A DNA stretch of 64,000 nt from Bacteriovoracaceae bacterium (GCA_013141065.1 JABFRR010000009.1:124001-188000); one strand, 5' to 3'; shown: positions 18,370 through 27,784, counted from the stretch's first letter. Translations and numbers: made by a program. The notes: generated by a model from the letters alone, not told the origin.

Positions 18370-20436
18370 ATGTTTAGTGAAGCGCTAATCAATTCTCCGA
18401 TTTATATCGGTGTTATTGGTTTAATTATCGCCGTCTTTTTTTACATTCGTGTAAAAGCACAACCAGGCGGAAACGAAACTATGGAACGAATCGCATCTTA
18501 CGTAAGAGAAGGGTCAATGGCCTTCCTAGTTCGTGAGTATAAGGTTCTTGCAATTTACTCAGTAGTTGTTGCTGCTGCTCTTTGGTACGCCCTTGGTGCT
18601 GTCTCAGCTATTTCTTTTATCGTTGGTGCATTCCTTTCGCTTTTAGCGGGTTTCGCTGGGATGAAAGCTGCGACCTACGCAAACGTTCGTACAACACAAG
18701 CTGCTTCAACAGGTTCAAAAGCTGCTGCACTTCTAGTTGCTCTAGATGGTGGAGCTGTTATGGGTCTTGCTGTTGCTTCTCTTGGATTGATCGGACTTGG
18801 TTCAATTTATGTTATGTATAGAGACTCAAGTGCTCTAGCAACTATTCTTCACTCGTTCGCTGTTGGTGCTTCATCAATCGCTTTATTTGCTCGTATCGGT
18901 GGAGGTATTTATACTAAAGCTGCTGACGTCGGTTCAGATATCGCTGGTAAAGTTGTCGAAAATATTCCTGAAGATGATCCTCGTAACCCAGGTGTAATCG
19001 CTGATAACGTTGGTGACAACGTTGGTGATGTTGCTGGTATGGGTGCTGATATTTATGAATCAATGGTAGCCGCAATTGTTGCAGCTATGGCGATTGCTTT
19101 AACGATTCCTGCTTCTGGATTAGCTTCACTCATCACTACAACTGACGAAGTTGCAGCGAGACTAGCTGGTGTGACAATTCCACTACTACTTTCTGCGCTT
19201 GGAATGGTGATTTCAATTGTCGTTATATTCCTCGCTCGTTTATTTAAGAATTCAACTCCTGCAACAGTATTAAGAAACGCTTTAATTGTTCCACCTATCA
19301 TTTTAACTATTGCTTCATATGTTTTAGTTCCAATGTTTGGAATTTCTCAAGGTGTAACGATTGCATTAGCCGCTGGAGCATTCGGTGGTATGTTCATCGG
19401 ACTTATTACTGAGTACTACACTGCTGGTAAACCAATTCGTTTAACTGCTGAAGCAGCAAAAACGGGAGCTGGTACAGGTGTTATTCGTGGTCTTGCTGTT
19501 GGTATGGAATCAACTGCTATTCCAATGTTACTGGTTGTTGCCGCTGCCTACATTGCAGACAGATACTTAGGTTTATATGGAATTGCACTTTCTGCTGTTG
19601 GTATGCTTGCTGGTACTGCGGTTGTTATGACAGTTGATGCTTACGGGCCGATCGCTGATAACGCTGGTGGAATTTCAGAAATGTCTGGTCTTGGAAAAGC
19701 GACTCGCGATATTACTGATGAATTAGATGCTGTTGGAAATACAACTGCAGCTATCGGAAAAGGTTTCGCAATTGGTTCAGCGATCCTTACTGTTCTTGCA
19801 CTCTTTTCAGCTTTCACAATGGAAGTTAACCACGTTCGTGAAACTGCTGGTCTACTTAAAATGTCACTTGAATTGACTTCATCTGGTGTTTTATTGGGAA
19901 TTTTAATCGGATCAATTCTTCCATGGCTAGTTGGAGCAACGACAATGACTGCAGTAGGTAAAGCTGCTCAGGCAATCGTAGTTGAAATCGCTCGTCAGTT
20001 TAATGAGATCAAAGGTCTTCGAGAAGGAAAAGCAGAACCAGAAGCTGGAAAAATTGTTGATATCGCAACTAAAGCTGCTCTAAGAGAAATGATCTTACCA
20101 GGTATGATTGCCATCTTAGCTCCAGTTGTTGTGGGATTTGCAATGGGACCTCAAGCTCTAACAGGAATGCTTGCAGGCTCACTTGCTGTTGGTGCGACAA
20201 TGTCGCTATTTATGGCAAACGCTGGTGGAGCTTGGGATAATGCTAAAAAATTCATCGAAAAAGGTGGAATTCCAGGTCACCCAAAGGGATCAGATACTCA
20301 TAAGGCCGCTGTTGTTGGGGATACTGTTGGTGACCCATTCAAAGATACATCAGGACCTGGTGTCGCGATTTTAATTAAAGTTATGTCAGTTGTTTCACTT
20401 TTAATTGCTTCGTTGATTGCAACTATTGGTGGATAA
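18370..20436 (+). CDS. hppA: K+-dependent membrane pyrophosphatase (Na+ or H+ pump)
   Basis: This 688-residue protein has about 16 membrane segments and couples pyrophosphate hydrolysis to ion pumping. Active-site motifs are [22 protein letters not shown] and DNVGDNVGD (212-220). A460 in [10 protein letters not shown] is the alanine that marks K+-dependent enzymes (lysine in K+-independent ones). E230 in GADIYES matches the helix-6 glutamate of Na+-transporting PPases, so Na+ transport is possible; sequence alone does not settle Na+ versus H+. Codon use is that of a highly expressed gene. GGGG precedes the ATG. Confidence 0.93.
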   Translation: MFSEALINSPIYIGVIGLIIAVFFYIRVKAQPGGNETMERIASYVREGSMAFLVREYKVLAIYSVVVAAALWYALGAVSAISFIVGAFLSLLAGFAGMKAATYANVRTTQAASTGSKAAALLVALDGGAVMGLAVASLGLIGLGSIYVMYRDSSALATILHSFAVGASSIALFARIGGGIYTKAADVGSDIAGKVVENIPEDDPRNPGVIADNVGDNVGDVAGMGADIYESMVAAIVAAMAIALTIPASGLASLITTTDEVAARLAGVTIPLLLSALGMVISIVVIFLARLFKNSTPATVLRNALIVPPIILTIASYVLVPMFGISQGVTIALAAGAFGGMFIGLITEYYTAGKPIRLTAEAAKTGAGTGVIRGLAVGMESTAIPMLLVVAAAYIADRYLGLYGIALSAVGMLAGTAVVMTVDAYGPIADNAGGISEMSGLGKATRDITDELDAVGNTTAAIGKGFAIGSAILTVLALFSAFTMEVNHVRETAGLLKMSLELTSSGVLLGILIGSILPWLVGATTMTAVGKAAQAIVVEIARQFNEIKGLREGKAEPEAGKIVDIATKAALREMILPGMIAILAPVVVGFAMGPQALTGMLAGSLAVGATMSLFMANAGGAWDNAKKFIEKGGIPGHPKGSDTHKAAVVGDTVGDPFKDTSGPGVAILIKVMSVVSLLIASLIATIGG

Positions 20437-20454
20437 TTTTTAGAGATTTTAAGT

Positions 20455-20482
20455 AGTCCACATAGAAATATGTGGACTTTTA
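20455..20482 (+). terminator. intrinsic terminator of hppA
   Basis: Arms AGTCCACATA and TATGTGGACT (20455-20478) with a GAAA tetraloop are followed by T-rich sequence. It ends only about 15 bp before the next start codon, so the next gene may rely on read-through or its own short promoter. Confidence 0.8.
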
Positions 20483-20494
20483 TTAGGGGAAATA

Positions 20495-20752
20495 ATGAAA
20501 TTATTACTATCAAGTGTTTTAATTCTTGCTTCATTTGCAGCATTTGGAATTGATAAAAATGCTAAAGACGTTTTTTGCTTTTGTGAAATTCAAAGAAATA
20601 TGGAAAACCAATTTAGTCTTTATAGAGTGACAATTATCTCGTCTGAAAATAGTCCTGCACAAAAAATTCAAACTTTAATCGATATGTATTTTACACGCGT
20701 AGAATGTTTACAAAACGTTACACAACATCCGTCATGCAAAATATCTAATTAA
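20495..20752 (+). CDS. small exported cysteine-containing protein
   Basis: The 85-residue precursor has a signal peptide (MKLLLSSVLILASFAAFG) and a mature part of about 67 residues with four cysteines (FCFCE, then two near the C-terminus), likely forming two disulfides. AGGGGA precedes the ATG. No family recognised. Its 3' end overlaps by 8 bp the end of the disrupted minus-strand barrel gene. Confidence 0.65.
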   Translation: MKLLLSSVLILASFAAFGIDKNAKDVFCFCEIQRNMENQFSLYRVTIISSENSPAQKIQTLIDMYFTRVECLQNVTQHPSCKISN

Positions 20753-20971
20753 GAAAAAGAGTTAAAGAGACAGAAATTTCATTAGTTAAAAACGTATTGT
20801 ATCCTGCACCAATCATCACATGTTTGGTGGGGATATATTGAATCCCATAATAATTAAATGTTTTTGCGGGTTGATTAATCAAAGTATTGTCTTTAAAAAA
20901 ATAATTGGGCGACTCTTCGTTTCGAATTCCGTAATTAAATAAAACCTTTCTGAATCTATAAGCAGCAGTGT
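20745..20971 (-). pseudogene. outer-membrane barrel gene, C-terminal fragment
   Basis: The minus strand reads 73 codons (from AAYRFRKVLFNYG to SVSLTLFLN) to a stop at 20747-20745. It has amphipathic beta-strand alternation and a C-terminal strand typical of outer-membrane proteins. It has no start codon of its own and joins in frame to the fragment at 22652-23388 once the inserted IS3-family element and one GTGT copy are removed. The intact gene would encode about 319 residues. Confidence 0.85.
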
Positions 20972-21080
20972 CCCCCTATTTCAGGAAAGTTGTCGCTTCA
21001 AATTCTAAATAATTAACCCGAAATGGAAGCACCCGACGTAAGGAGGGTGGAGTCCATGAGGGGGGCGAAGTGAGAAAATT

Positions 21081-21572
21081 ATGCGTTCAGAGGTTTACAG
21101 CAAAGAATTTAAAGATGCCGCAGTTAAAAAAGTGATTAAATTAGGACCTAGTAAGGCAGCCAAAGAATTAGGACTCCCAGTATCAACAATATTTGGTTGG
21201 AGTAAAATGTATGGTATGTCTAGTTCCATGAAAACAAAAAAAACAAAATCAGTAGACAAGTGGACACCTGAAGAAAAACTAGATGCTGTTATTAAGACTG
21301 CAACAATGGATGAGCTTACTCTTGGTGAGTTTCTTCGTAGAGAAGGGCTTTTTTTGGCCAATCTAGAGCAGTGGAAAACAGATTTAACCAATGGGCTCAA
21401 GTCTGCTGCTGGAAGGCCTAGAAAGGATCCTGAACTCTTTGAGCTACGAAAAAAAGAAGAAGAACTTATAAGAGAATTAAAAAGAAAAGATAAGGCACTT
21501 GCAGAATTTGCAGCGAGAGTTGTACTTCTAAAAAAAAGCCATCTTTTGTTTGGAGTGGACGAGGACAATTAG
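21081..21572 (+). CDS. IS3-family transposase OrfA
   Basis: The 163-residue protein has two helix-turn-helix regions (about 8-40 and 60-100; motifs AAKELGLPVSTIFGWSKMYG and GEFLRREGLFLANLEQW) and a C-terminal coiled coil (RKKEEELIRELKRKDKALAE), as in DNA-binding OrfA proteins. An A8 run at 21530-21537 near its end is a plausible -1 slippery site leading into orfB. Its stop overlaps orfB's GTG (TAGTG). Confidence 0.88.
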   Translation: MRSEVYSKEFKDAAVKKVIKLGPSKAAKELGLPVSTIFGWSKMYGMSSSMKTKKTKSVDKWTPEEKLDAVIKTATMDELTLGEFLRREGLFLANLEQWKTDLTNGLKSAAGRPRKDPELFELRKKEEELIRELKRKDKALAEFAARVVLLKKSHLLFGVDEDN

Positions 21573-22618
21573 TGTGCTCTGACTTAAGAGCAATTTGTAT
21601 TGAATTAATTAAAGAAGCAAACTTAAATGGCTGCAGAAAAGAAATAGCCAGCAAAGATTGTGGATTATGTATCAAAACAATAGAACGTTGGGAAAAAAAT
21701 CTTATTGATTTAAGGAATGGGCCGAAGACCATTCCTGCCAATAAGCTTTCAGAGTTTGAGAGGCAAAAAATTATAAAGATAGCTACTTCAGAAAAATATA
21801 GAGATAAATCTCCGTGGGAAATAGTACCAATGCTTGCCGACAGCGAGGGAATATTTATTGGAAGTGAATCAAGTTTTTATAGAGTTTTAAAAAAAGAAAA
21901 GTTACTGGCCCACAGAGGAAAAAGTAAAGGGAGAACAATGGATCGGCCAGCACCTTTAATTGCAAAGGGCCCTAATGAAATTTGGTCATGGGATATTACC
22001 TATATGAAAGGTCCGATACGAGGTCAGTTTTATTATTTATATTTATTTATGGATATTTTTAGTAGAAAAATAGTTGGCCATGAAGTCTTTGAATTAGAAT
22101 CAATGGAATTGTCAGCAGAAATAGTAGATAAAATTTGTAAAATGGAGAAGATAAAAAAAGGACAAATTATACTTCACTCTGATAATGGTGGACCAATGAA
22201 GGGTGCAACAATGCTTGCAACGTTACAAGAACTTGGTGTAATGCCTTCATTTAGTAGGCCGTCAGTTAGTGATGATAATCCCTTTTCAGAGGCATTATTT
22301 AAAACAACAAAATACTGTCCAGAATATCCAGCTAATGGATTTAACTCGTTAGACGAAGCCAGGGACTGGTGTAAAGTTTTTGTAGATTGGTACAATAATA
22401 AACACCTTCATAGTGGAATAAAATTTGTAACACCCACTTCAAGACATGAAGGATTAGATAAAAAAGTTTTACAATTAAGAAAAGAAGTTTATATTAAGGC
22501 AAAATTATTAAATCCTAGTCGTTGGTCAAAAAACACAAGAAACTGGGATTGGATTGATGAAGTATTTTTGAATCATCCTAAAAGAAAAGATGATGTCGAA
22601 ATTAAAAAAGTAAGTTAA
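21572..22618 (+). CDS. IS3-family transposase OrfB (DDE integrase domain)
   Basis: The 348-residue catalytic subunit has an HTH-like N-terminus and an rve integrase core with D141 (WSWDIT), D204 (LHSDNGG) and E240 (DNPFSEALFK); the second Asp and Glu are 35 residues apart, as in DD(35)E enzymes. The GTG at 21572 is the nominal start, but its -1 frame is open back through the A8 run, so an OrfAB fusion by frameshifting is likely. No inactivating change is visible, so the element may be mobile. Confidence 0.9.
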   Translation: MCSDLRAICIELIKEANLNGCRKEIASKDCGLCIKTIERWEKNLIDLRNGPKTIPANKLSEFERQKIIKIATSEKYRDKSPWEIVPMLADSEGIFIGSESSFYRVLKKEKLLAHRGKSKGRTMDRPAPLIAKGPNEIWSWDITYMKGPIRGQFYYLYLFMDIFSRKIVGHEVFELESMELSAEIVDKICKMEKIKKGQIILHSDNGGPMKGATMLATLQELGVMPSFSRPSVSDDNPFSEALFKTTKYCPEYPANGFNSLDEARDWCKVFVDWYNNKHLHSGIKFVTPTSRHEGLDKKVLQLRKEVYIKAKLLNPSRWSKNTRNWDWIDEVFLNHPKRKDDVEIKKVS

Positions 22619-22651
22619 AAAGTTAGGCGACAACTATCCTGAAATTTTCCG

Positions 22652-23388
22652 GTGTAGAGAAAGATATTTGTTTTTTGATTGTAAAATTTATACTTAGTAC
22701 TTAAGTTTGCCACATCTAATGAAAGATCCTTAATTTGAATTCCCATGTTTAAAGTAGTGACGGTGTAGTTTTCTTGATAGGTGCTTGCTCCGTAAGTTGT
22801 TGCATAACTTATGCCGGTGTTGGGTGAAAGGTAGTCATTAAAATTCACTTTCACATCGTCTTTATAAACATAAGCACCAAAACTTAAAAAGGCTAATTGG
22901 CTACTAATGCCAATTCCGGGATTTATTTTTTTTATGTCTGGATTTCTTCTCGCTGAAAGACCTAATTCTAATGAGAAGTTTTTCTTTTGAATTAAACTCA
23001 CACCAGTTGCTAAGTTTATTTTTTTATTTTTGTATCTTAATTTTCCGAGGTAACGATAATAATAATCAACATCAAGCTCCAAAGACCTAATGCCAAAAAA
23101 ACTATTTTCGAGCGTAGGTGAAATGAGTGCAGCTCCAACTCGACCGTTTCCAGTCACTATACTAAAACCGAAAGGGTTATTTTTTTGATAGAGTGTTTCT
23201 AATCCTAGGCCCTTTATTTTAGCTAAATTACTGGGGTTTAAAATTGATGAAGTGGAGGTATTAACTGAGTTTTTTGACGGAGATGAACTGCCACAAAATT
23301 TAAAATATCCACACAGCTCATCAGAATCCTGTGCATACAGATTTGTAGATAGCAAAAGAGTGAATAAAATGAAGAAAATTTTATCCAT
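22652..23388 (-). pseudogene. outer-membrane barrel gene, N-terminal fragment (IS3-disrupted)
   Basis: 246 native codons start with a signal peptide (MDKIFFILFTLLLSTNLYAQ), followed by a Ser/Asn-rich linker and many amphipathic beta strands (LELDVDYYYRYLG, NLATGVSLIQKK). The current frame runs on into the IS for 11 residues and stops at 22615. It starts 8 bp after tatD, so it was the last gene of the minus-strand minD-to-tatD operon. Outer-membrane location is inferred from strand periodicity; function unknown. Confidence 0.85.
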
Positions 23389-23396
23389 ATTATTTT

Positions 23397-24209
23397 TTAA
23401 AAATGAAATAAGTTATGAGCATTTTGGTAAGTTGTTTTTAAAATAGTCTCTAAGGTGACTTCTTTGACGTCTGCAACTTTTTGGGCCACAAAAGGCAAAT
23501 AGTAAGGAGCATTTTCTACTCCACGATAAGGATCTGGAGTGAGAAAAGGTGAGTCTGTTTCCAGTAAAATTCTCTCAAGTGGTGTTATTCTGAGTGCATC
23601 TCTGACATTTTCGGCATTTTTAAAAGTGATAATTCCATTAAATCCCAAGAAAAACCCTTCTTCCAAAGCAAAACGAGCAAGGTCAAGTCCAGAAGTAAAA
23701 CTGTGAATAACACCCTTTCTTTTCATTTGAGGAGAATATTTTTTAAGTGTTGAAATCGTATCTTCGTCTGCATCGCGTGAGTGAATAACAACAGGGAGAT
23801 TGAAATCAATGGCAATTTGTAATTGTTCTTCAAAGGCCACAATTTGTTCATCATGAGGGGATTTTGAATAATAGTAATCTAGCCCGATTTCGCCAACTGC
23901 CACTATCTTTTTATTTTTAATGTTTGAAAGATTTCTTATTACATGGGCACGAACGTCTTGATTCCACTCTTTGCCTTCATGTGGGTGAAGGCCTTGTGTG
24001 CAATAAATTTGGGGAAAAGTTTCACTGATAGTTATGACTTCATCGAGATTGTTGGGATTGGTTGAAATAGTGATCATCTTTTCAATATTATGGTGAAGAG
24101 ATTTTTCGACAATTTCCGTACGCGATAAATTTTTGAGCATATCGAGATGGAAATGGGTTTCGATAATCGGATGACTAACGATAGGAATTTCTCTTCTCGA
24201 TTTGCTCAT
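23397..24209 (-). CDS. TatD-family metal-dependent DNase
   Basis: The 270-residue TIM-barrel hydrolase has all expected metal ligands: H19 and H21 (ETHFHLD), E107 (GEIGLDYY), H143 (HSRDA), H169 and D219 (LETDSPFLTPDPYRG). TatD enzymes have 3'-5' exonuclease activity on DNA. It lies 12 bp after the VKOR-DsbA gene and 8 bp before the disrupted barrel gene. Confidence 0.92.
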   Translation of the reverse strand: MSKSRREIPIVSHPIIETHFHLDMLKNLSRTEIVEKSLHHNIEKMITISTNPNNLDEVITISETFPQIYCTQGLHPHEGKEWNQDVRAHVIRNLSNIKNKKIVAVGEIGLDYYYSKSPHDEQIVAFEEQLQIAIDFNLPVVIHSRDADEDTISTLKKYSPQMKRKGVIHSFTSGLDLARFALEEGFFLGFNGIITFKNAENVRDALRITPLERILLETDSPFLTPDPYRGVENAPYYLPFVAQKVADVKEVTLETILKTTYQNAHNLFHF

Positions 24210-24221
24210 AAAGTACTCTTT

Positions 24222-25352
24222 TTACTTAGCTCTTTTAAGTATTTCATCCATGATGGCAAAAAGCTGCTCAGATGGAAGTACCCCTTCTATCTTAACACCA
24301 TTTAGAAGAAAACTTGGAGTCGAACGAATATTAAAAGGTGTAGCAGCATTTATAAGTGCCACGACTTTGGCTTTAGTACTTGGATCTGCTACACATTTTT
24401 CTACTTGATTACTTTTAATTACCCCATCAAGGTAAGAGGCAATTTTTTCTTGGTTTGCAAAAATTTCATCGTGAATCACCCCAAAATTCTCTTTAGGCAT
24501 ACAAGTTGAATAATAAGCCGCACGACAAGCTTGTTGGTGCATAGGTCTTTGCATCGATGGATTACAGTTGTGGTCAAGTGGGTAATAGAAATACTCAATA
24601 TCAATTTTTCCCCCATAACGACTAATTATTTGTGGCATAAGTTCTGAGAGCGCCTTACAAGCAGGACACTCAAAATCAGAAAAAATTTGCATTTTGATAG
24701 GAGCGTTTGCACTGGTTATAATTTTAAATTCAGATGATGGACTTGGTTGTCCCAAGTTAGGTAGCGCGTAGTATTGTTTGATTAGATCATTTGCAACACT
24801 ATTTAAGTTTGCAATTTTTTTATCTACATTTGATTTAGTTAAAAATCCTGCAATTAAAACCACTACTAAAAATCCACCTAGGTAGCCCAGGTCTGGCATA
24901 GAGAATTCACTTTTCTTGTAAAACATCCAGAGAGTTAATCCAGAGGCAATATAATAAAGAGTACAAAATGGACAAAGTCCTCCAAGTCCTATTAAAGAAT
25001 AAAGAAATAAAATTACACATCCAATCATGTTAACGATAAGAGTGAAGTGAATTGTTTTTTCAAATTTTTCATTCTTTAAAACAAGACCAAGCATTACAAG
25101 GGCACCAATGATTATTCCAAAAATGGAAATTGGAATTCCTGCGATATTTGACAAGGGCGAAAGAGTCGTTTTATCACAATTGAAAAAGCTATTGAGGTTA
25201 CAGAGTGAACCGGATTCTAGACCAGTTGGAAATTTTAGATCAAAGTAGTGACCAGTTAAATAAATTGAAAATCCAATCATGCAAGCACTTAATAAAAAGA
25301 GCAAGATGGTGGTATTTATCGAACTATCTTCATAGATTGATTTTCTTTTCAT
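24222..25352 (-). CDS. VKOR-DsbA fusion, disulfide-forming membrane oxidoreductase
   Basis: The 376-residue protein joins a VKOR domain (1-170, five hydrophobic helices) to a periplasmic DsbA-like thioredoxin domain (205-376). VKOR cysteines are C51/C59 and C127/C130 (CPFC); the thioredoxin site is C229-P-A-C232. VKOR passes electrons from the thioredoxin partner to quinone, so this one chain could replace DsbB plus DsbA. No dsbB or dsbA was seen elsewhere in the window. It lies 14 bp after pgeF in a minus-strand operon. Confidence 0.92.
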   Translation of the reverse strand: MKRKSIYEDSSINTTILLFLLSACMIGFSIYLTGHYFDLKFPTGLESGSLCNLNSFFNCDKTTLSPLSNIAGIPISIFGIIIGALVMLGLVLKNEKFEKTIHFTLIVNMIGCVILFLYSLIGLGGLCPFCTLYYIASGLTLWMFYKKSEFSMPDLGYLGGFLVVVLIAGFLTKSNVDKKIANLNSVANDLIKQYYALPNLGQPSPSSEFKIITSANAPIKMQIFSDFECPACKALSELMPQIISRYGGKIDIEYFYYPLDHNCNPSMQRPMHQQACRAAYYSTCMPKENFGVIHDEIFANQEKIASYLDGVIKSNQVEKCVADPSTKAKVVALINAATPFNIRSTPSFLLNGVKIEGVLPSEQLFAIMDEILKRAK

Positions 25353-25366
25353 AGAGAACTCCGTTA

Positions 25367-25966
25367 TTAATTAGGGGTATTAGGTATATAAACATTCCAG
25401 TTTCTATTGGGTGTCTGATTTCTTCTGTAACTGTGAAATTTTGAATCTAGAAAAGTACATAGATTACAATCTTCGATCACAATATTTTGATAGTGATGGG
25501 TCAGTTGCTGGGTAGCTGTGAGGGCCATGTCAAAATAAATTTTTGAATTGATATTTTTAAATGCGGATAAGTTATCAGGGAAGTGGGCGAGAAAATCAGC
25601 CTGAACTTCGTACTGATCTTGTCTTATGTGAGGACCGATAAATGCATAAGTTGGGTTGATGGATTTAATTAAATCATTTAAAAGTATTTTATTCGAGAGC
25701 CCTTTCCATCCAGCATGAATAACAACATGTCCATTTTGTCCAATAAGGACGATGGGTAAACAGTCTGCAGTTAAAATAGCTTTTGGAGTTGAGCTGGTAC
25801 CAATAATGCCATCACCTTCAAGTAATTGGTGGCAATTATCTTCTGAGTGAATAATATTTGAATGAGTCTGTTTAACGCTCATAATATCGAGTGATGGTTT
25901 TTGGTTATAAACGAGAAATCTGCCCCTAAGAAGCGGAGCTTCGAAAGTGACATTTGCATCGTTCAT
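25367..25966 (-). CDS. pgeF: PgeF/YfiH-family (laccase-domain) protein
   Basis: The 199-residue protein has the family's zinc ligands H35 (VKQTHSN), C69 (TADCLPI) and H84 (HAGWKG). YfiH/PgeF proteins edit peptidoglycan precursors or act on purine nucleosides. The usual IGPCI motif reads IGPHI (H113), and the protein is shorter than the typical 240-260 residues. The start overlaps the stop of the upstream pseudouridine synthase gene by 4 bp (ATGA). Confidence 0.85.
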   Translation of the reverse strand: MNDANVTFEAPLLRGRFLVYNQKPSLDIMSVKQTHSNIIHSEDNCHQLLEGDGIIGTSSTPKAILTADCLPIVLIGQNGHVVIHAGWKGLSNKILLNDLIKSINPTYAFIGPHIRQDQYEVQADFLAHFPDNLSAFKNINSKIYFDMALTATQQLTHHYQNIVIEDCNLCTFLDSKFHSYRRNQTPNRNWNVYIPNTPN

Positions 25967-26988
25967 TGACTAGCTTCCTCATTTTTCTTTCTAGAGAAAT
26001 CCAAAATAGATTGGAATAGTGGTGGAGGAGGAACTTCAAAGCGCAATTTTTCTTTAGTAATAGGATGAATGAGGCCTAGCGTTTTTGCATGCAATAATGG
26101 ATAAGGGTACCCATTAAAAAGTTCTTTAAATTCACTACCTAGTTTCATCATTTGCTCGTTGGGACTACCATAAGTTAAATCCCCAATGATCGGCATTCGG
26201 AGAATTTCCGATGTATGAACTCTAATTTGGTGAGTTCTACCAGTTTCGAGCTTGTATTCCATATGAAAATGTTTTTCAAACATCTCCAAAACTTTATAGT
26301 GTGTAATCGCTTTTTTTCCACGAGTGGTATTCGTTTTCATTTTTAAACGGTTGTGTGGATCACGATCAATATTACTTTCGATTGTTCCATAAGACTGGCA
26401 TCGATTTTTCATAACTAAAGCTTCATAATATCTTTCTATATCGTGGCTAGAAAAAAGAAGAACTAAACCTTCATGACAGGCTTGAGTCTTAGCAATGACC
26501 ATAATTCCACTGGTGCCTTTATCAAGCCTGTGAACTATTCCTGGTCTTTTTTGGTCGCCAATGCCTTGAATATCTTTGCAGTGATATAAAATGGCATTGA
26601 CTAAAGTACCAGTATAATTTCCTGGTGCCGGATGAGTGACTAAACCAGCCGGTTTATTGACGAATACGAGATGTTCGTCTTCGTAAAGAATTTCCAAGGG
26701 AATATTTTCAGGTAAGGCAGTTGAAGGAAGCATCGGCGGAACAAGGATCTGTACAATGGTTCCAACTGGAGGCATTTTCTTTAATTCTAAATTACATTGC
26801 ACAGGAGAATCATCACTTACTACGATCTGTTCTTTTAAAAATAGATTTTTTAAAAATGTGCGTGAAAAACCTGCTGCTTTTTCTGCCAAAAACTGATCGA
26901 GTCTTTTAAAAGTCTCTCGGTCTTCGCTGGTGATGGTTAGGGATAAAAAATCTTCTTCTTGTGGGAGGGTGTTATCTGTCTCATTCAT
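25963..26988 (-). CDS. RluA-family pseudouridine synthase (RluD-like)
   Basis: The 341-residue enzyme has an S4-like N-terminal RNA-binding region (about 25-85) and a catalytic domain with D156 in HRLDKGTSG, plus LYEDEHLVFVNKPAGLVTHP and the C-terminal GRTHQIRVH. These identify the RluA/C/D group, which modifies uridines in rRNA; layout is closest to RluD, but the target is not certain. It overlaps its neighbours on both sides (1 bp and 4 bp). Confidence 0.9.
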   Translation of the reverse strand: MNETDNTLPQEEDFLSLTITSEDRETFKRLDQFLAEKAAGFSRTFLKNLFLKEQIVVSDDSPVQCNLELKKMPPVGTIVQILVPPMLPSTALPENIPLEILYEDEHLVFVNKPAGLVTHPAPGNYTGTLVNAILYHCKDIQGIGDQKRPGIVHRLDKGTSGIMVIAKTQACHEGLVLLFSSHDIERYYEALVMKNRCQSYGTIESNIDRDPHNRLKMKTNTTRGKKAITHYKVLEMFEKHFHMEYKLETGRTHQIRVHTSEILRMPIIGDLTYGSPNEQMMKLGSEFKELFNGYPYPLLHAKTLGLIHPITKEKLRFEVPPPPLFQSILDFSRKKNEEASQ

Positions 26989-27761
26989 TATGGTTTAAGT
27001 TTTTTCATCCTAGCTAAGTATGAGTTAGCAACAATTTCAGGTTTAAGTTTAAGACATTTAGCAAATTGAAAAACAAATCCTCTGACGTAAACAGGGGCCG
27101 GTAGTTTTCCAAAATCTTCGAGTTCTATTCCTTGAAGATACATACGTGAAACTTTTGTCATATCACTTAATCGATCGAGGTCGAGATTTTTGTATTCTCG
27201 AATTTTTCTTAAAAAATCCCCGGTGAATTCTTGAGTGTCGTCTATTTCTTTTTCAAAGTCAGCATTGATTACGTAATCAAGCGCAAATCTTTTTTGAGTA
27301 ACCAGTTTATTAACGTTTGTCGTTGTTGTGCCAACACCTGGATTTTGAGTAATACCATGAACTGAGACATCAGAGCCGGTCGTTTGTGAATTCAGTGTGA
27401 ACTCATTCACACTCGAGCTGGCATGGGCAATGGTTACGTTTGCCTGAATTTCGGCTCTGATTGGGGCAACACGGTCAGACAGTGTATTGTAATTTATATT
27501 ATTAAAGTCGCGGTTAAAGCCACGGGCCTCATCATATCTTTTTCGTTTGTTAGGGTCTGATAAAATTGAATAAGCCTCTTCAACTAATTCTAAGACGTTT
27601 CTGCATTCTTCCTGACTCATCAACGAATAAAGTGCTAATGAATCTGATGAGTAGGCTGCTTTTGCACGTTGATAACTGTGATAAATATCTTCAGTACGAG
27701 CACTTGAAGAGATTTCTAAGACATCGTAGTAATTTTTAATTTCAGAAGGCTGATTATTCAT
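26988..27761 (-). CDS. degenerate J-domain protein fused to RodZ-type HTH
   Basis: In the 257-residue protein, residues 10-78 follow a DnaJ J-domain pattern (YYDVLEISSSA...EEAYSILSDPNKRKRYDE), but the HPD needed to stimulate Hsp70 is absent: the loop reads AAYSSDS. A Ser/Thr/Asn-rich linker (about 105-150) leads to a C-terminal HTH_25-like domain (about 180-257; FLRKIREYKNLDLDRLSDMTKVSRMYLQGIE...LPAPVYVRGF) as in RodZ. No membrane helix is visible. It lies 23 bp after the MinD-like gene, so it may be an adaptor for that ATPase. Confidence 0.8.
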   Translation of the reverse strand: MNNQPSEIKNYYDVLEISSSARTEDIYHSYQRAKAAYSSDSLALYSLMSQEECRNVLELVEEAYSILSDPNKRKRYDEARGFNRDFNNINYNTLSDRVAPIRAEIQANVTIAHASSSVNEFTLNSQTTGSDVSVHGITQNPGVGTTTTNVNKLVTQKRFALDYVINADFEKEIDDTQEFTGDFLRKIREYKNLDLDRLSDMTKVSRMYLQGIELEDFGKLPAPVYVRGFVFQFAKCLKLKPEIVANSYLARMKKLKP

Positions 27762-27784
27762 AAAACTCTTTATTAATAAAATAG

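Larger units (their letters stand above)
20972..22651 (+). mobile_element. IS3-family insertion sequence, intact
   Basis: The 1680-bp element lies between GTGT direct repeats (20968-20971 and 22652-22655), taken as a 4-bp target duplication. The ends share TTTCAGGA-AGTTGTCGC in inverted orientation (17 of 18 bases; left copy 20980-20997), while the outer 7 bases match poorly. It carries orfA and orfB in the -1 relation typical of IS3. Element boundaries rest on in-frame restoration of the host gene. Confidence 0.88.

Noticed and set aside
21095..21568. 157-codon open frame antisense to IS3 orfA
   Set aside because: It is Ser-rich low-complexity sequence mirroring the coiled-coil codons of orfA and has no recognisable domain.
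26988..27761. True DnaJ co-chaperone
   Set aside because: The HPD motif and the Gly/Phe and zinc regions are absent.
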